Below, in pieces: positions 31,859-42,094 of a stretch of DNA of 64,000 nucleotides (its first letter is position 1; the number at the start of each line of letters is the position of its first letter). The notes under the pieces were generated by a model. The model ran no database searches. It was not told the DNA's origin and saw only the letters and a program-made list of their open reading frames with translations. Position numbers and translations under genes: made by a program. Source of the stretch: Sweltsa coloradensis (taxonomy: Eukaryota > Arthropoda > Insecta > Plecoptera > Chloroperlidae). The DNA is taken from contig JAMZAV010002021.1 in the NCBI GenBank assembly GCA_024449915.1, forward strand, positions 1-64,000. Direction: 5' to 3'.

Positions 31859-32280
31859 CTACATGCAATACAATTTGATGGACCTATTTTACTATCATTA
31901 CAGACCAATTAGAACACAACGCATTGCACGTTACACACACCACCTGCAGGTAGATAGTAAAAAAAAAAATAAATAAATTGTATTTAGAGTCTACCTACTC
32001 AGTTTTATAACAAACCGACTTTACTTAGATTGTAGCACGCTAGGATTTATTGGCACACCGAGTTCAATCGACAGTGACTAGCAGAGGTTGATAGATTCAA
32101 TTTCAGGCATCAGAATTTAATAACCTTCTTCTTTTCACTGGACCCGTGTGTTCGACTAGCATTCGCTATATAGAAATGGTTTATATGTCCTGATGATTTC
32201 TGTGCAGAGACTATTTTTGTCCCAATATTTCCCTTCCACCATATTGCACTGAGAGCTTTGTGCAACTTAACTTTTCTTAC
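31859..32280. other. Spacer
   Basis: Contains an A run with TAAATAAATTGTATTT (31957-31990), shared with 28890. No gene. Confidence 0.3.
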
Positions 32281-32284
32281 TTGA

Positions 32285-32640
32285 CTTACATTATTCGAGA
32301 AGACCGTATGCGCAGAGAAGACGGAACGGAACTTGTCGTTCCCAGAAAGAGACCGAAATTAATCGATGATGCCTGCCCTACGATTTTCAGCGGTCAGCCT
32401 TCTTACATGACTGCAAAACTTCCCAAACAAAGGAAGGCTCCAACAGAAAGAAGACTTGAAATAGAGGAACGAACTTTGGAGCAAGAGAAACAAAAGTCTG
32501 AAGAAGACAAGATTCACGATTTTGCAGATTTCACACAGCGTTTTCAGACTTTAAACAACAATGCATCATTCTTTGCCATCAATAAACAACATGACAGTAA
32601 AACAACAACAACAACAACAGTAAAATCTATGAAACTGCTA
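32285..32640 (+). pseudogene. THAP-protein-like linker exon
   Basis: Frame contains GTELVVPRKRPKLIDDACPT IFSGQPSYMT, then a long charged helix (RRLEIEERTLEQEKQKSEED). The D-A-x-P-T-I-F-x-G-x-P-S-Y segment is the signature that follows the C2CH zinc finger in THAP proteins and THAP-containing transposases (R/K-L-K-x-D-A-V-P-T-I-F). The zinc finger itself is not visible upstream. An ACAACA repeat sits near the end. Assigned on that motif alone. Confidence 0.45.
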
Positions 32641-32769
32641 AAGACCAGCCGTGTACCTTGCTTATGCTGGTTGGCAGTCGAGCCTAGCACTGTGACTAAG
32701 AAGTCTCTCTTCAGTGTCGAAAACCACCAAGACTGGCCCCGTATGTGTATGGGTAGGGGACTTCTTTGA

Positions 32770-33600
32770 AAGTTGCAACATCCACCTCATCTCGTGCTTG
32801 GACAACGGGGCGGAAGCGCCAGCTTCCATAGGACCAACACATAAGATACGCTCCCTACCTGCTGGCCCTCTCACTATTTGGGATGCCGACGGCTGAGGCA
32901 GAGGTGGGGGAGGATTGAACACCAAAAACAGCGCTCCGCGCAGCAATAATTAGCACCATTGCAGCCTGGCAAGGCGGAATCAGATATAAATCCGTGGAGG
33001 GGGGAGGGTTCGCCCGATGTCTGAAGACAAGTCGCGGCCCATGCCAAGAGCTGCGAAGTGAAATCTGTTTCTAAGCTTTCACTCTCATTATGATGGCAAG
33101 GCACCCACTGCTGGCATTTGTTGTGATCTGCCGAGCACCTTGCTCGGGGGGAAGGAGCTTAAAGGATATGGAAGGTGGAAGAGGATAAATAACAAACAGC
33201 GTTCCGCGCTTGAATAATTTATATCAATATGAAGGGAATGAGCTCGAGAAAGAAAGCTTCACTCCAAATGGCAGACCATGGAACTGCTCTCCCCTACCTG
33301 CCGGCCTTAATGATAATGATGAATAATTATCAGCATGAGTGGATACTATTTATCTACCAAATGGGTTCGAAATGGTTTCAAATGACCATTATCCTGCTAT
33401 GAAACGGATGAAAACAGCTATACATTGAACAAGAAATTTTAAACTTTTATCAAGCGTTTTGGAATCCTCCGATTAAATGTCTTCGAGTGTAGATATTTAT
33501 TTTAATTTTTTCCTTTCCTTCTTGTACTTTATGAAGCTTTACCGAATTGCACAGTTAGTAGGCTTAGACTACCGGTATGCTAGGATCTATGCTTGAGAAA
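32770..33600. other. Spacer with modest GC content, nothing supported
   Basis: 32800-33180 is GC-richer than average and includes GCGCTCCGCGC; the phrase AACAGCG(C/T)TCCGCGC appears at about 32928 and 33195. No coding motif. Confidence 0.35.
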
Positions 33601-33689
33601 GTGTGTTGCAAATCATTCAATATGATAACGCAAATGGTAGGTCTATGATTCTTGTTGGGTTAAACTACGTGTTTCTAATTGCAGCTACC

Positions 33690-33857
33690 AGTAAGGGCAA
33701 CTTTTGCAAGGAGTGTGATCACAGAGGAACAAAGCTGACTTCTGATCTTGCCACTGCAGAGACATCTGCTGCCATTGCCATAAATACAGACATGTGGACA
33801 AGCAGAAACGGTAATCCATATATTTGCATCACAGTGCACATGTCTCGCCACAACTAG
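33690..33857 (+). pseudogene. hAT (ZBED-type) transposase fragment
   Basis: The frame ends AAIAINTDMWTSRNGNPYIC ITVHMSRHN. T-D-x-W-T-S-x-x-x-x-x-Y-x-x-x-T-x-H is the first-Asp motif of hAT transposases. Upstream residues (CDHRGTKLTSDLATA) may be part of the same gene. Nothing recognisable follows. Confidence 0.65.
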
Positions 33858-33929
33858 ATCTCATACGGTTCACCCTTTCAAACATAGTGGGGCAAGAATC
33901 CATGCCAAGTTGTGTGACATCCTAAATGC

Positions 33930-34115
33930 ACATGTAACGAAGGCTTAGTCGGGGAAGCCCCTAGCTGCACGGCCGGGCCCGCGCTACTAGGGCACTGCGA
34001 CCTGCGGCGTCTACTCGAAGTGTCGGATGCGAGACGGCCGCCCGGCGTGCACGTGTCGGGCTGGGTTTGAAGGGAAGCCGCCCAACTGTGTCCCGGGGCC
34101 GGAGATGTGGAGAGT
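33930..34115. other. Abrupt GC-rich island
   Basis: About 185 bp of strongly GC-rich sequence (CGGCCGGGCCCGCGC, GCGAGACGGCCGCCCGGCGT, GTCCCGGGGCCGG) lies between AT-rich flanks. It resembles neither the R2 array nor known repeats in this window. No frame or tRNA-like signal was found. Confidence 0.6.
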
Positions 34116-34162
34116 TTGCAAAACATTACTGTAAACGAACGCGCCTCAATGAAAACGATGTT

Positions 34163-34212
34163 TATGTTTACGAACCCCAGTCGGGATGGATTTTTTCAAC
34201 TTCTGAATTCTA
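34163..34212 (+). mobile_element. tRNA-derived SINE, body fragment
   Basis: CGAACCCCAGTCGGGATGGA TTTTTTCAACTTCTGAATTC matches the end of the B box and the start of the body of the SINE at 43666-43812 (CGAACCCCGATTGGGATGGA TTTTTTAATTTC). Confidence 0.65.
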
Positions 34213-34324
34213 TTAACTATTCTGTACATATGTCTATAGGCATTGGACTACCATTGTTAGTTGGACATTGTGCACCGTCAAATTCGACGTACTAACAACG
34301 GTGTCAGAAAATCCCTCTTTACCA

Positions 34325-34385
34325 TATCACCGAATAGAAGAGCGGCGTAAAGAGATCCACTTTGCTACATTATCCTTGATTTTGC
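34325..34385 (-). mobile_element. LINE-A coding-end scrap
   Basis: GAAGAGCGGCGTAAAGAGAT CCACTTTGCTACATTATCC matches the copy at 27357-27396 and the LINE-A end at about 50070. Confidence 0.55.
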
Positions 34386-34794
34386 TTTATTCATTATTTC
34401 TTTCTTGTCCCAATTCATTGATCATGACAATGTGTACAATCATTAGGAAGATCACAACGAGCATAGCCCTTAAACACAAAATTGTGTGTGATATCCCTAA
34501 ATAGTAAATAATATAATAAAATTGATATTAAAGAAGGTAATTAAAATTAACATTTATGTGGCAAGTTTAAATAAAAGTAGATCATCAAAAACTATATAAA
34601 ACACGATAGTAGGGCAAAATAGACCCATATTACAAACATTTAAACATCTAACATTATAGGCCTAACTTATAACATTACGCACATCAAAATATAAAGTTCA
34701 CCATTATAAAACCAAACATACAACAACATTATAAAATCATACAACATTTGAATTGGAAAGAATAATGATAAAAATTGTAAAGGTGTCAATTATT
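34386..34794. other. AT-rich spacer
   Basis: No feature seen. Confidence 0.3.
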
Positions 34795-35355
34795 GGATGA
34801 GCGAAGCGAAGACTTCAATTTCACCGACCCCCCAAAAATTTAGTTCGGGTGGTTTTTTTTTTCTTCTTTTTTTTGTGTCTGTTTGTTCGCTCTCTACCGG
34901 GCAAACGGCATATGCGATCTTGATGAAAATTTGACACGACCTTCGTTTTCTCTGAACTTAAACTTGCCACGTTTTTGGGTACAATCGAAGAGATATTTCT
35001 CATGAATATCGTACTTTTACGATTTTTTTCGATTTTTAGTGCGATATTTTCGTGACATTTGGACCGATTCTGACCAAACGGGTGGGGCTACAACTTTCAT
35101 ATTTCACATGCACATTAAGGTAACGGTGATGTATTGACGTTTGAAAGAAAAAGTTGCAAAAGTTAGCCAGAATCTATAGAAATAAAGGTTTTAATTTGAG
35201 TTTTTTGAGGTGTTAAATACTAAAACCTTTATTTCTATAGATTCTGGCTAACTTTTTCTTTCAAAAGTCAATACATCCATCCATGTGAAATATGAACGTT
35301 GTAGCCCCACCCGTTTGGTCAGAATCCACCCAAATAGCACGAAAATATAGATTTT
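34795..35355. repeat. Fold-back repeat family, copies 2 (minus) and 3 (plus) forming a hairpin
   Basis: 34795-35192 is the inverse of copy 1 (29697-30117). 35221-35355 repeats its first ~135 bases in the plus orientation. The two arms meet around a 28-bp spacer (35193-35220): AATAAAGGTTTTA on the left and TAAAACCTTTATT on the right. The resulting snapback has arms of about 135-158 bp with a few mismatches (for example a short loss at 35270). Confidence 0.8.
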
Positions 35356-35590
35356 AGATCTTTCTCACAGCCTTGTATGAAAACTTCACAGGAGATTTTA
35401 TACCTTAATCACAGCCTTGTTACAAACAATCAAAGATCCAACATACCTAATGATTGCTTTGTATGGGCCGTGTCAATATGTTTTTATTATTTAAAATTAA
35501 TATTAACATTTCATAATTAAAAAGCTCATCATCAACGCGACTAAAAAAAGCGTTTGCGAAGCTTCCTAGTTATTTGAAAGTGTGAACTTT
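35356..35590. other. AT-rich spacer
   Basis: TCACAGCCTTGT occurs twice (35365 and 35411). Otherwise no feature. Confidence 0.3.
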
Positions 35591-35597
35591 ATTTTCT

Positions 35598-35825
35598 TTA
35601 CTTTATTGATTCTCTAAGAAGTTTCTTGAAGTCCAGTGCCTTCATGTGGAGAGCCTTCACATCCAGAGGAAGTTCCCTCCACAGTCTTGTTGCACGAGGA
35701 TAAAATGACAGCCTGTAAGCTTCAGTTCTTGCAACAGGAGCATCGATTGCCACCATCTCACCTCGAAGTCTTGACCTGTTTCTTCTTTTGAGAATATGCT
35801 TAGTGTCAAGGTCAACATCACCCAC
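35598..35825 (-). pseudogene. LINE reverse-transcriptase extreme C-terminus
   Basis: Minus frame: RRNRSRLRGEMVAIDAPVAR then YRLSFYPRATRLWRELPLDV. (Y)x-x-S-F-(F/Y)-P-R-(T/A)-x-R-x-W-N/R-x-L-P is the conserved ending of many Jockey/L2/CR1-type LINE ORF2 proteins. It is a 5'-truncated relic. Confidence 0.65.
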
Positions 35826-35874
35826 TAAGCAGTTTCTTAATCTTAATCTTAAATTAACTTAATCTTTCGTTTAA

Positions 35875-36010
35875 AAAATACTTTCAATTCTGAAGGTACA
35901 ACTAATTGGCAATCTATGGTAGACTTTTCACATGCTGCTTTGCGTCGTGCTAGTTTATTGCCAAAGATCCAGCAACGACCAGGAACCCAGCAAAAAACAA
36001 CAGACTTTTG
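35875..36010 (-). pseudogene. LINE RNase H fragment
   Basis: On the minus strand VVFCWVPGRCWIFGNKLA and STIDCQLVV are readable. These correspond to the RNase H C-terminus of LINE-A (VFCWVPGHSGILGNDLADQ; QIDCQLVV at about 50200-50310) but with the catalytic-side HSG and D altered to RCW and K. It represents a related family. Confidence 0.6.
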
Positions 36011-36044
36011 GAGAAAGGAATGTTTCAAAGTATACTATGGATTT

Positions 36045-36205
36045 ATTTCTCAATTTCATTAATCGGGAACACTCCCGTAGGTGCAATTGACTTTTTGTAA
36101 ATCAATCCAGAGATAAAAAAAATCCATCTCAGCGGGGTTAGAACCCCGTTCTCCCGATTGCCGGTTGAGTTCTTCACCCTTAAGCTACCAAGACGGTTAA
36201 CTTCA
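36045..36205 (-). mobile_element. tRNA-derived SINE, copy on minus strand
   Basis: On the minus strand: A-box-like TAGCTTAAGGGTGAAG (36188-36173), B-box-like GGTTCTAACCC (about 36145-36135, one mismatch from GGTTCGAnnCC), body GATGGATTTTTT, then CACCTACGGGAGTGTTCCCG. The body and end match the plus-strand copy at 43666-43812. Confidence 0.7.
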
Positions 36206-36630
36206 TAACATCTGGATTGTCGGTGCATTGTAGATCTGAATAGAACCCGCTGATAAAGATTTTTTAATTTCAGGATTGATCTACAAAAAATAATATGGGT
36301 ATTATGAATTAAAGCAATTTTTTTCGGATAACCCACCTTAATGAAGGAAGTTAAACGATCGATCAATATAAGTCTAAAACAATACACAAAATATGCATCA
36401 TTGTGTATTTCTTCTTAGTTCTGCCACAGAATATCAAAACGCCAAGTATTCTCTCCCATCATATCATTTCCACTGAACACAATTGTCAGCCTTTAAAAAT
36501 TGATTTAATATTTGTACATGTGTGTCTGTTGAAAGGATTGATAATGATTCGATTATCTGCTTGTTGATTAATCAATAACTGGTGGGGACGGTAATAATAT
36601 GAAGCCTATTTTTGTGCATACTCATGATAA
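36206..36630. other. AT-rich spacer
   Basis: No supported feature. Confidence 0.3.
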
Positions 36631-37135
36631 TCGGGAAAAGGTATACATGCTAAAGTTGTCATATGTATAAAATGCCAAATTACCATATCATAATCATAAT
36701 CAGGAAAACGTTGCCAACGTCGTCATAATGAATAGCAAGTCAACATGCTTCATGGATATGAACTGTCATAGTTTGTTGATCAGATTGCTAAGGTTAAGAA
36801 ATGTGATAAGTTTTTCACTGTTTCCATAAGACAAAAGTTCTTCATTTGATAGATTTTAATTCAATTGGAGTATCAACCCATCATACTTAGAGCAGTCAGT
36901 CAACAAATGATGAACGGATAGCAACGCATCACACGTGTCGCAAATCGGAGCAATCTTATCTCTGGTAAAAAGATAGGCATGGGTGAGGTGTGTGTGCCCT
37001 ATTCGTACTCGCGCCAATACAACCTCCTCACGACGAGAAAGTATGGAAGAAGGGGGTCGCACCTTCAGTGAAAGACAGGGCATCACACGACGCAGCTTAT
37101 TATTCTGCAAAGCATTCCATCAATCATGACCTTAT
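36631..37135 (-). mobile_element. LINE-B 3' end, truncated copy 1
   Basis: Minus-strand frame (37110-36856) reads NNKLRRVMPCLSLK, then SRREEVVLARVRIGHTHLTH, FTRDKIAPICDTCDALLSVH and HLLTDCSKYDG. This is the C-terminal knuckle of an I-type LINE ORF2 (compare RIGHTHLT...CEQC...VKHILVECP in LINE-A). Its 3' untranslated end (AAAAGGTATACATGCTAAAG, CCAACGTCGTCATAATGAAT AGCAAGTCAACATGC) is shared with 57605-57745. Confidence 0.75.
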
Positions 37136-37139
37136 TTCA

Positions 37140-38440
37140 ACATATGGTTCTTGAACCCACTGTGGACATCAGGAACAGGTACGAGGTCAAAATCAACAAG
37201 TTCGAATATTGATCAAAAACTTCATTACAACCCATTTTGCATAATAACTGTGTCATTTTATCACCCTAACCTTTTCCAGGCGCCATTATTATCTTTACTT
37301 GATGTTCTGTCAATTTGCACTACTGAATAACTGACAGAGCCATCTGTGGTCCAACTACCAAGCTAGAAGATGGTTGAACAGCTTTCACATAGAGTGCCGC
37401 ACAGTTGAAAAAATCGACTTTTTACAATCGATTATAGCCATCAGAAACAACAAGCGCGCGCATTTCGGAACAACCTCAGCTCGAGTATAGTCGACGGCCG
37501 TACTGGGGACACATGATGGCGGCATCGAGTATACTCGACGGCCGCACAGACAAGGTTAAAAGTAAAGTTGTTTAAGCTGAAAATTCTTTGCTAGAATTTG
37601 TTTAACAAATTCCTTTCTTGTATGGCACAGAAAATGTTTCTTTCAATGTACATCTGCTGACACATTTGCCCCAAAGTGTTTTTTTAAACTGGAGACCACT
37701 CTGTTCTCACTCAGCTTTTGTGTACGAAAACTTAAACTCGGATCTGCTGGAATTTATTTAAGTTCTAATGGAGTGACCCATCAAATCTATTGAAAGCAGC
37801 ATTGCCTAGGCTGTCTAAAATGTGTGAATCAATTTTATCTCCAGCAGAAAAAATTATTTTTGTTTGAAGTTACTGGTTTAAGCAAAAAGCATATTAACAA
37901 TAGTACGTCCATGAAAGATAAGATTCCGATAGCATTGCTTGGTAGGCCCAGGATAAAAAATCTACAGCATGGGCATTTCATTGCCATACAAAGAGTATTT
38001 TTAGACATACCGTTTAACACTCCATTGTTGTAGGATCATAAATCGTTTATAGCAAATACTATCATCGTGTAGAGAAAAGGAATAGTTAGACAGTTTCATA
38101 TCGGATCTTGACAAATGCTATGCACTTGGTTATCCACAAACTGCTGTGTCTGAGAGAATATGTAGAAATGTTCCGCTTCATCACATTTTGAGCATAACAC
38201 CAGACCAAAATATGTCGCCTATAAATGCAAAACATATTAAAAGGAAGGTCGTCCATGTATGTGTTAATAAAGGTAACCATTCTGTAAATATGCTGTTATT
38301 CTGCCAAACTGTTCTGAATTGAAACGGTAACACATTGTATGTAAGGAAACTATGTACGTGATTTCTTTGCCTCGAATTGGCCCCTAGCCCAAGGGGACAT
38401 AGTCCCATGTGTAGAAAACAAACTATGATTATGAACTATG
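37140..38440. other. Spacer with no supported gene; short palindromic duplication
   Basis: CTCGAGTATAGTCGACGGCCG (37480-37500) is repeated as TCGAGTATACTCGACGGCCG (37525-37544); the second contains the perfect 14-bp palindrome TCGAGTATACTCGA. No coding motif was recognised in 37560-38440. Confidence 0.45.
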
Positions 38441-38471
38441 TTAGATGGTACAAACTATGTGTAGGCTCAGG

Positions 38472-38520
38472 GGCGTAGCTACAACTGACCCCGTGACCGC
38501 CGGGGGGGGGGGGGGCAGAG
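38472..38520. repeat. GGGGCGTAGCTA element edge with a G run
   Basis: GGGGCGTAGCTACAACTGACC then a run of 14 or so G near 38502-38515. GGGGCGTAGCTA plus poly-G is a frequent edge of non-autonomous repeats in invertebrates; the other edge was not found. Confidence 0.35.
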
Positions 38521-38804
38521 GAAGTTTTAAAGATTATTTTAGCTCTAATGAGGGAGTTCAGAGCAATTTGCAAAATAAAAGGGAGAATTCTGCTTTCTCC
38601 CCAAGGGATGGGAGAAACTGGAGGTCTCATCAGCGCACTCCTAAAGAAATTCTGTGGGTTTTTTCTGTGAGGGGCCAGTTCCTTCCAGCTGATAAGTGTT
38701 TTTGGTAGAATAGAAAAGGCCCTTCGAATCAACCCTACCATTACCACAAAAGAAGAGTACATAGCAGCGGATTTTAAACAGGTAGAGAAACTTTTGTGAG
38801 GTGA

Positions 38805-39140
38805 ATGCAAAAAGGTTGTTACAAGAATCAAACAGCTTTAGAATGTAAGGGCTACTGCAAAATGTGGGTACACTCCTCTTGCAGTAGCACAACCAAAAGT
38901 ATAATCAAGGCCCTAAAGGAAAACCCAGAACTAATATGGATGTGCAACAGATGTAAAAGTAAACATAACCTCAATCATAATCACAATACCGAGAATGAAA
39001 ATGCAAGCTCTGACTTTGGCTCTGATATCAGTATCACTAAGAAGGACCAAAAAGGAAAGAAGAAGTCCAAAAGTAAAAATAAAAAGGATAGTGAAGAAAA
39101 CAAACTAGGGCTAGACCTAGATCTATCAGCAAGCTCAAGC
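38805..39140 (+). pseudogene. LINE ORF1 with PHD-like finger, N-terminal part
   Basis: Frame reads TALECKGYCKMWVHSSCSST, IWMCNRCKSK, then a Lys-rich tail (KKDQKGKKKSKSKNKKDSEE). C-x-x-x-C-x-x-W-V-H-x-x-C plus W-x-C-x-x-C is the second half of a PHD finger, a domain placed in ORF1 of Jockey/CR1-like LINEs. It is cut by another LINE at about 39145, and the coiled-coil part resumes at 39590. Confidence 0.6.
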
Positions 39141-39144
39141 CAAA

Positions 39145-39588
39145 TCTACAAATTCACATTCCCAATCATAAACTAACCCTATTCTCAAAAGGTCCACAAT
39201 ATCTTGCTTTAACTCTATATAACAAGCTACCAAACAATACAAGAACCTGTCCCTCCATTTCAACTTTCAAGTCCAGCATAAAAACATTTTTAAAATCCAA
39301 AAGTTTCTACTCACTCAATGAATATCTCTCTGCATGAAATGTAATGTAACATAAATAGAAATACCTACCTATCTATTCATCAATCAATTATTTTATTACA
39401 GAGTTTGAGGCCCATCTCAGTTATATTTCATTTTTTGTACATTAATATTATTATTAATTAACCTATGTTAATATTAAGAATTATTCACTTCACTCTACTA
39501 TCTCTCTCATAAGAGGATAATGTGTGTATACTTTTACTATGTATTGGTCAAGCGAATAAAAATTACTCTACTCTACTCTACCCTAGGC
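39145..39588 (+). mobile_element. LINE 3' end inserted in a LINE ORF1
   Basis: A frame starting near 39158 reads NHKLTLFSKGPQYLALTLYN KLPN, then FKSSIKTFLKSKSFYSLNEY and a stop at about 39335. This is the conserved C-terminus of a widespread arthropod-type LINE ORF2. Its 3' UTR ends in a (CTCTA)n tail (39568-39585) directly before the ORF1 coil resumes. Confidence 0.65.
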
Positions 39589-39589
39589 C

Positions 39590-39806
39590 TTGATACAATA
39601 GGCCTAAAAGTAATGCTCCAAGACATCCAGGCCAGCATCGACTTTCAGGCCGAAATGTACGACAAAATTGCAAAGGAAAATCAGACACTGAATTCCAAAC
39701 TAGACCAGATATTAAAAGAAGTAGTGTCATGCAAAGAAACCAACCATAACCTCAAAAACGAAAATGAGTATCTCAAAACGAAGATGAACCAAATGGAGCA
39801 ATACTA
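39590..39806 (+). pseudogene. LINE ORF1 coiled-coil, C-terminal part
   Basis: LKVMLQDIQASIDFQAEMYD, ENQTLNSKLDQILKEV and NLKNENEYLKTKMNQMEQY form a heptad-like coiled coil, as in the trimerisation region of ORF1 proteins. It probably continues the PHD-containing frame at 38805-39140 interrupted by the inserted LINE end. Confidence 0.5.
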
Positions 39807-40009
39807 AAAAAACTGTTCAAACTTTGTCTAAGAAGTCATTAACTAGTTCAGGTAAGCTGTAGGTTACATTTTCCCACACACTTACACTGGACTAGTACAG
39901 TAGGCCTACATTATTAAATAATATGCTGTGCGCTGTGTCCGTTGAAACTCTCAAGAGACGAGCATTTTGCCTTAACAAATAAATAGGACGTCTTACAATG
40001 AGCAGCCCC

Positions 40010-40385
40010 CGATGAATATACCATCATTACGGTCGATGATAAGGAGAAGGAAGATGCAGAGGCAGACGATAATGCATCAGAAGCGAGTTCAAATAACACT
40101 ACTGCGAATGAAACCGATAAGAATGATCGCGATTTATTTGAACCTGAGAAAACTACACTAACATCGTGCAAGGGATGTGCATCGTGCGGGTATCAAGTTC
40201 TTGTCAAGTACAATTTATTTTCTAATGCATATTCCAATGTTTAATTAGCTTTCAAATTTCTTCTCACCAGATCAACTACCCAAGTAGCATGCGAACGCAC
40301 TTTTTCAATTTTGAAGTATGTAAAAAAAACAGACTGCTAAACACTATATCACAGGAGCATTTGGAAGCATTTATGCTTGGGGTTG
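40010..40385 (+). pseudogene. hAT transposase C-terminal fragment
   Basis: An acidic linker (VDDKEKEDAEADDNASEASS) leads to CKGCASCGYQVLVKYNLFSN AYSNV, then a stop, then TTQVACERTFSILKYVK and, after a frameshift in the A run at 40322-40329, NTISQEHLEAFM. T-x-V-A-C-E-R-T-F-S-x-L-K-x-x-K-x-R-L-x-x-x-x-x-x-E-x-L-E-A is the hATC dimerisation motif. At least two lesions are present. Confidence 0.7.
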
Positions 40386-41266
40386 GGGGGGAGGAGGAGA
40401 TCACAAAACAAACACAAGTTTGCTGCTGGGAGTAAGGTTCTAATCAAGAACCTCAAACGATGTGACAGGAAGAGTGGATGGTCTCTTCTTCCTTGGTTAG
40501 GACCTAACGTCATGGAGTCAATTTTTAAGAACTCACGCCTTGTAAAAAATGAAACAGGCCAAACTCTAAAAAAGCGACACAATATTTCTAAATTAAAATT
40601 GTATTGCGAGAAAGATGCCCTCCCTATTAAAGCCGACGTAGCAAAGATGTCAAATGGTGCATCAGTTGGAGTGTGTAGCAGTGCATTCGGCCCTGCTGGA
40701 GCGGGTAGCAGTGCAGTACGACACGAAGTTGAGTTTATATGTGAAGAAAAACTACAACTTGCCTTCAATCCTGTCACCCGCGAATGGCAAGAATATATGT
40801 GTATTACGTTGGGTCTGCGGTTAGTCAACTACCACAAATCAATGTCAGTAAAGGAGCTTAAACCACCCAAAAAGACTGTTAAGGTTATAGGAGATGGAAA
40901 TTGCTGCTACCGGGCGATCTCGTTTTGGATAACCGTACGTGAATCACACCACGCCTTACTACGACACAAAATTTGTAGTCATATGGCCAAACTCAGGGGA
41001 AAAGTGGATCCCTATGCAGACAAAGATAATAATCTACTTCATAGCAACATGTACAGCAACGGTGTGCGGACAACCGACGTCGAAGTAAAGGCAACCGCAT
41101 CTCTACTGCATACGAACATATGCATATACAATCGTTATGGGGAAGGGTTGTTCGGTGGACACGGTTTTGACACAAAGCTCTCACAAGACGAGAACAAAGT
41201 ATGGGAGTCTACATTTCTAATACCTGCGGCTCTCATTACGAAGTTGTTAAGGACGTCGAGAGATAA
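40377..41266 (+). pseudogene. Integrase C-tail (GPY/F-like) fused to an OTU cysteine protease
   Basis: Residues 17-77 (GSKVLIKNLKRCDRKSGWSL, WLGPNVMESI, LKKRHNISKLKLY) match the GPY/F-type module at the end of Gypsy and Ginger-type integrases. Residues 168-182 (VIGDGNCCYRAIS) are the OTU protease catalytic motif (Asp 173, Cys 176). The OTU partner His motif HYEVVKDV lies at 41231-41256 in the next frame, so a frameshift just before 41201 separates the two halves of the active site. That frame ends at TAA 41264. Integrase-plus-OTU combinations are reported, as I recall, for Ginger-type transposons. The integrase core is not present upstream; hAT debris is there instead. Confidence 0.65.
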
Positions 41267-41289
41267 ACCACCCAAAACCCTTCAGGGGT

Positions 41290-42060
41290 GAGAAAAATCC
41301 GTTTTTTTTTGTGAAATAAAAAAAACAGCCATTTTTGGTTTTTTTGTTTTTTGGGGGGAAGTTAAAGAGTAAATGTGCAGGCCTCCAAAAAAATTCCTTT
41401 GTTTATTTTGCACTTTTTTCTTTTTTTGATGTGTTTTGTTCTCTCTATTTATTTATTTACAATTAATTATTATTTCTTTATTTCTTTAGACCTACAATAG
41501 ATAACATATTTCCAACTTTTTGAAAATATTATTGTTCTTTTATTAGTGACCTAGTTAGCATTTTTTAGAGGTCGGGGCACCTCGGCAAGCATTTGGGAAT
41601 TCGCATAATATATAAGGCCCCATGGGGATGTTCAGTTTTAATTTCATGATCATTATCTTGAAAATTTATTACATGGCAGACCTGTATAGCCCCTACTATG
41701 ATATGCATTTTTTATCTGTTTGGAATTGTATACTAGTTGTTAACTTCTTAAACTAATAATCAACCTGTGTTTCTTAAAATACTATAAGCAAAATATTGAA
41801 AAAAATGATTAATCTGAATATATTAGTGTGTTTTAGTATTTAAAAAAAAAACACAATGAAACCAGGTTTTTTCCAAGTGGGTTTTTGGTTGAAAAACCCG
41901 CCGGGGTTTATTGGGCTGGGCAAAAATTCTCAACCCTGATACCCTCATGGCGTAACAACCCGTTGCATGTACGTATGTAAGTGTAATGAAATCTTGTTGT
42001 GGTAATGTAAGTTTAGTCCCTGATTACTATCTTATATGTGATGACTGGGTCCGCAAACCA
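41290..42060. other. AT-rich spacer
   Basis: T-rich homopolymers at 41300-41430 and A-rich at 41843. No supported feature. Confidence 0.3.
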
Positions 42061-42094
42061 TCTGAGGAAATTTTTGCGGTCGCAAAAGCAACCC

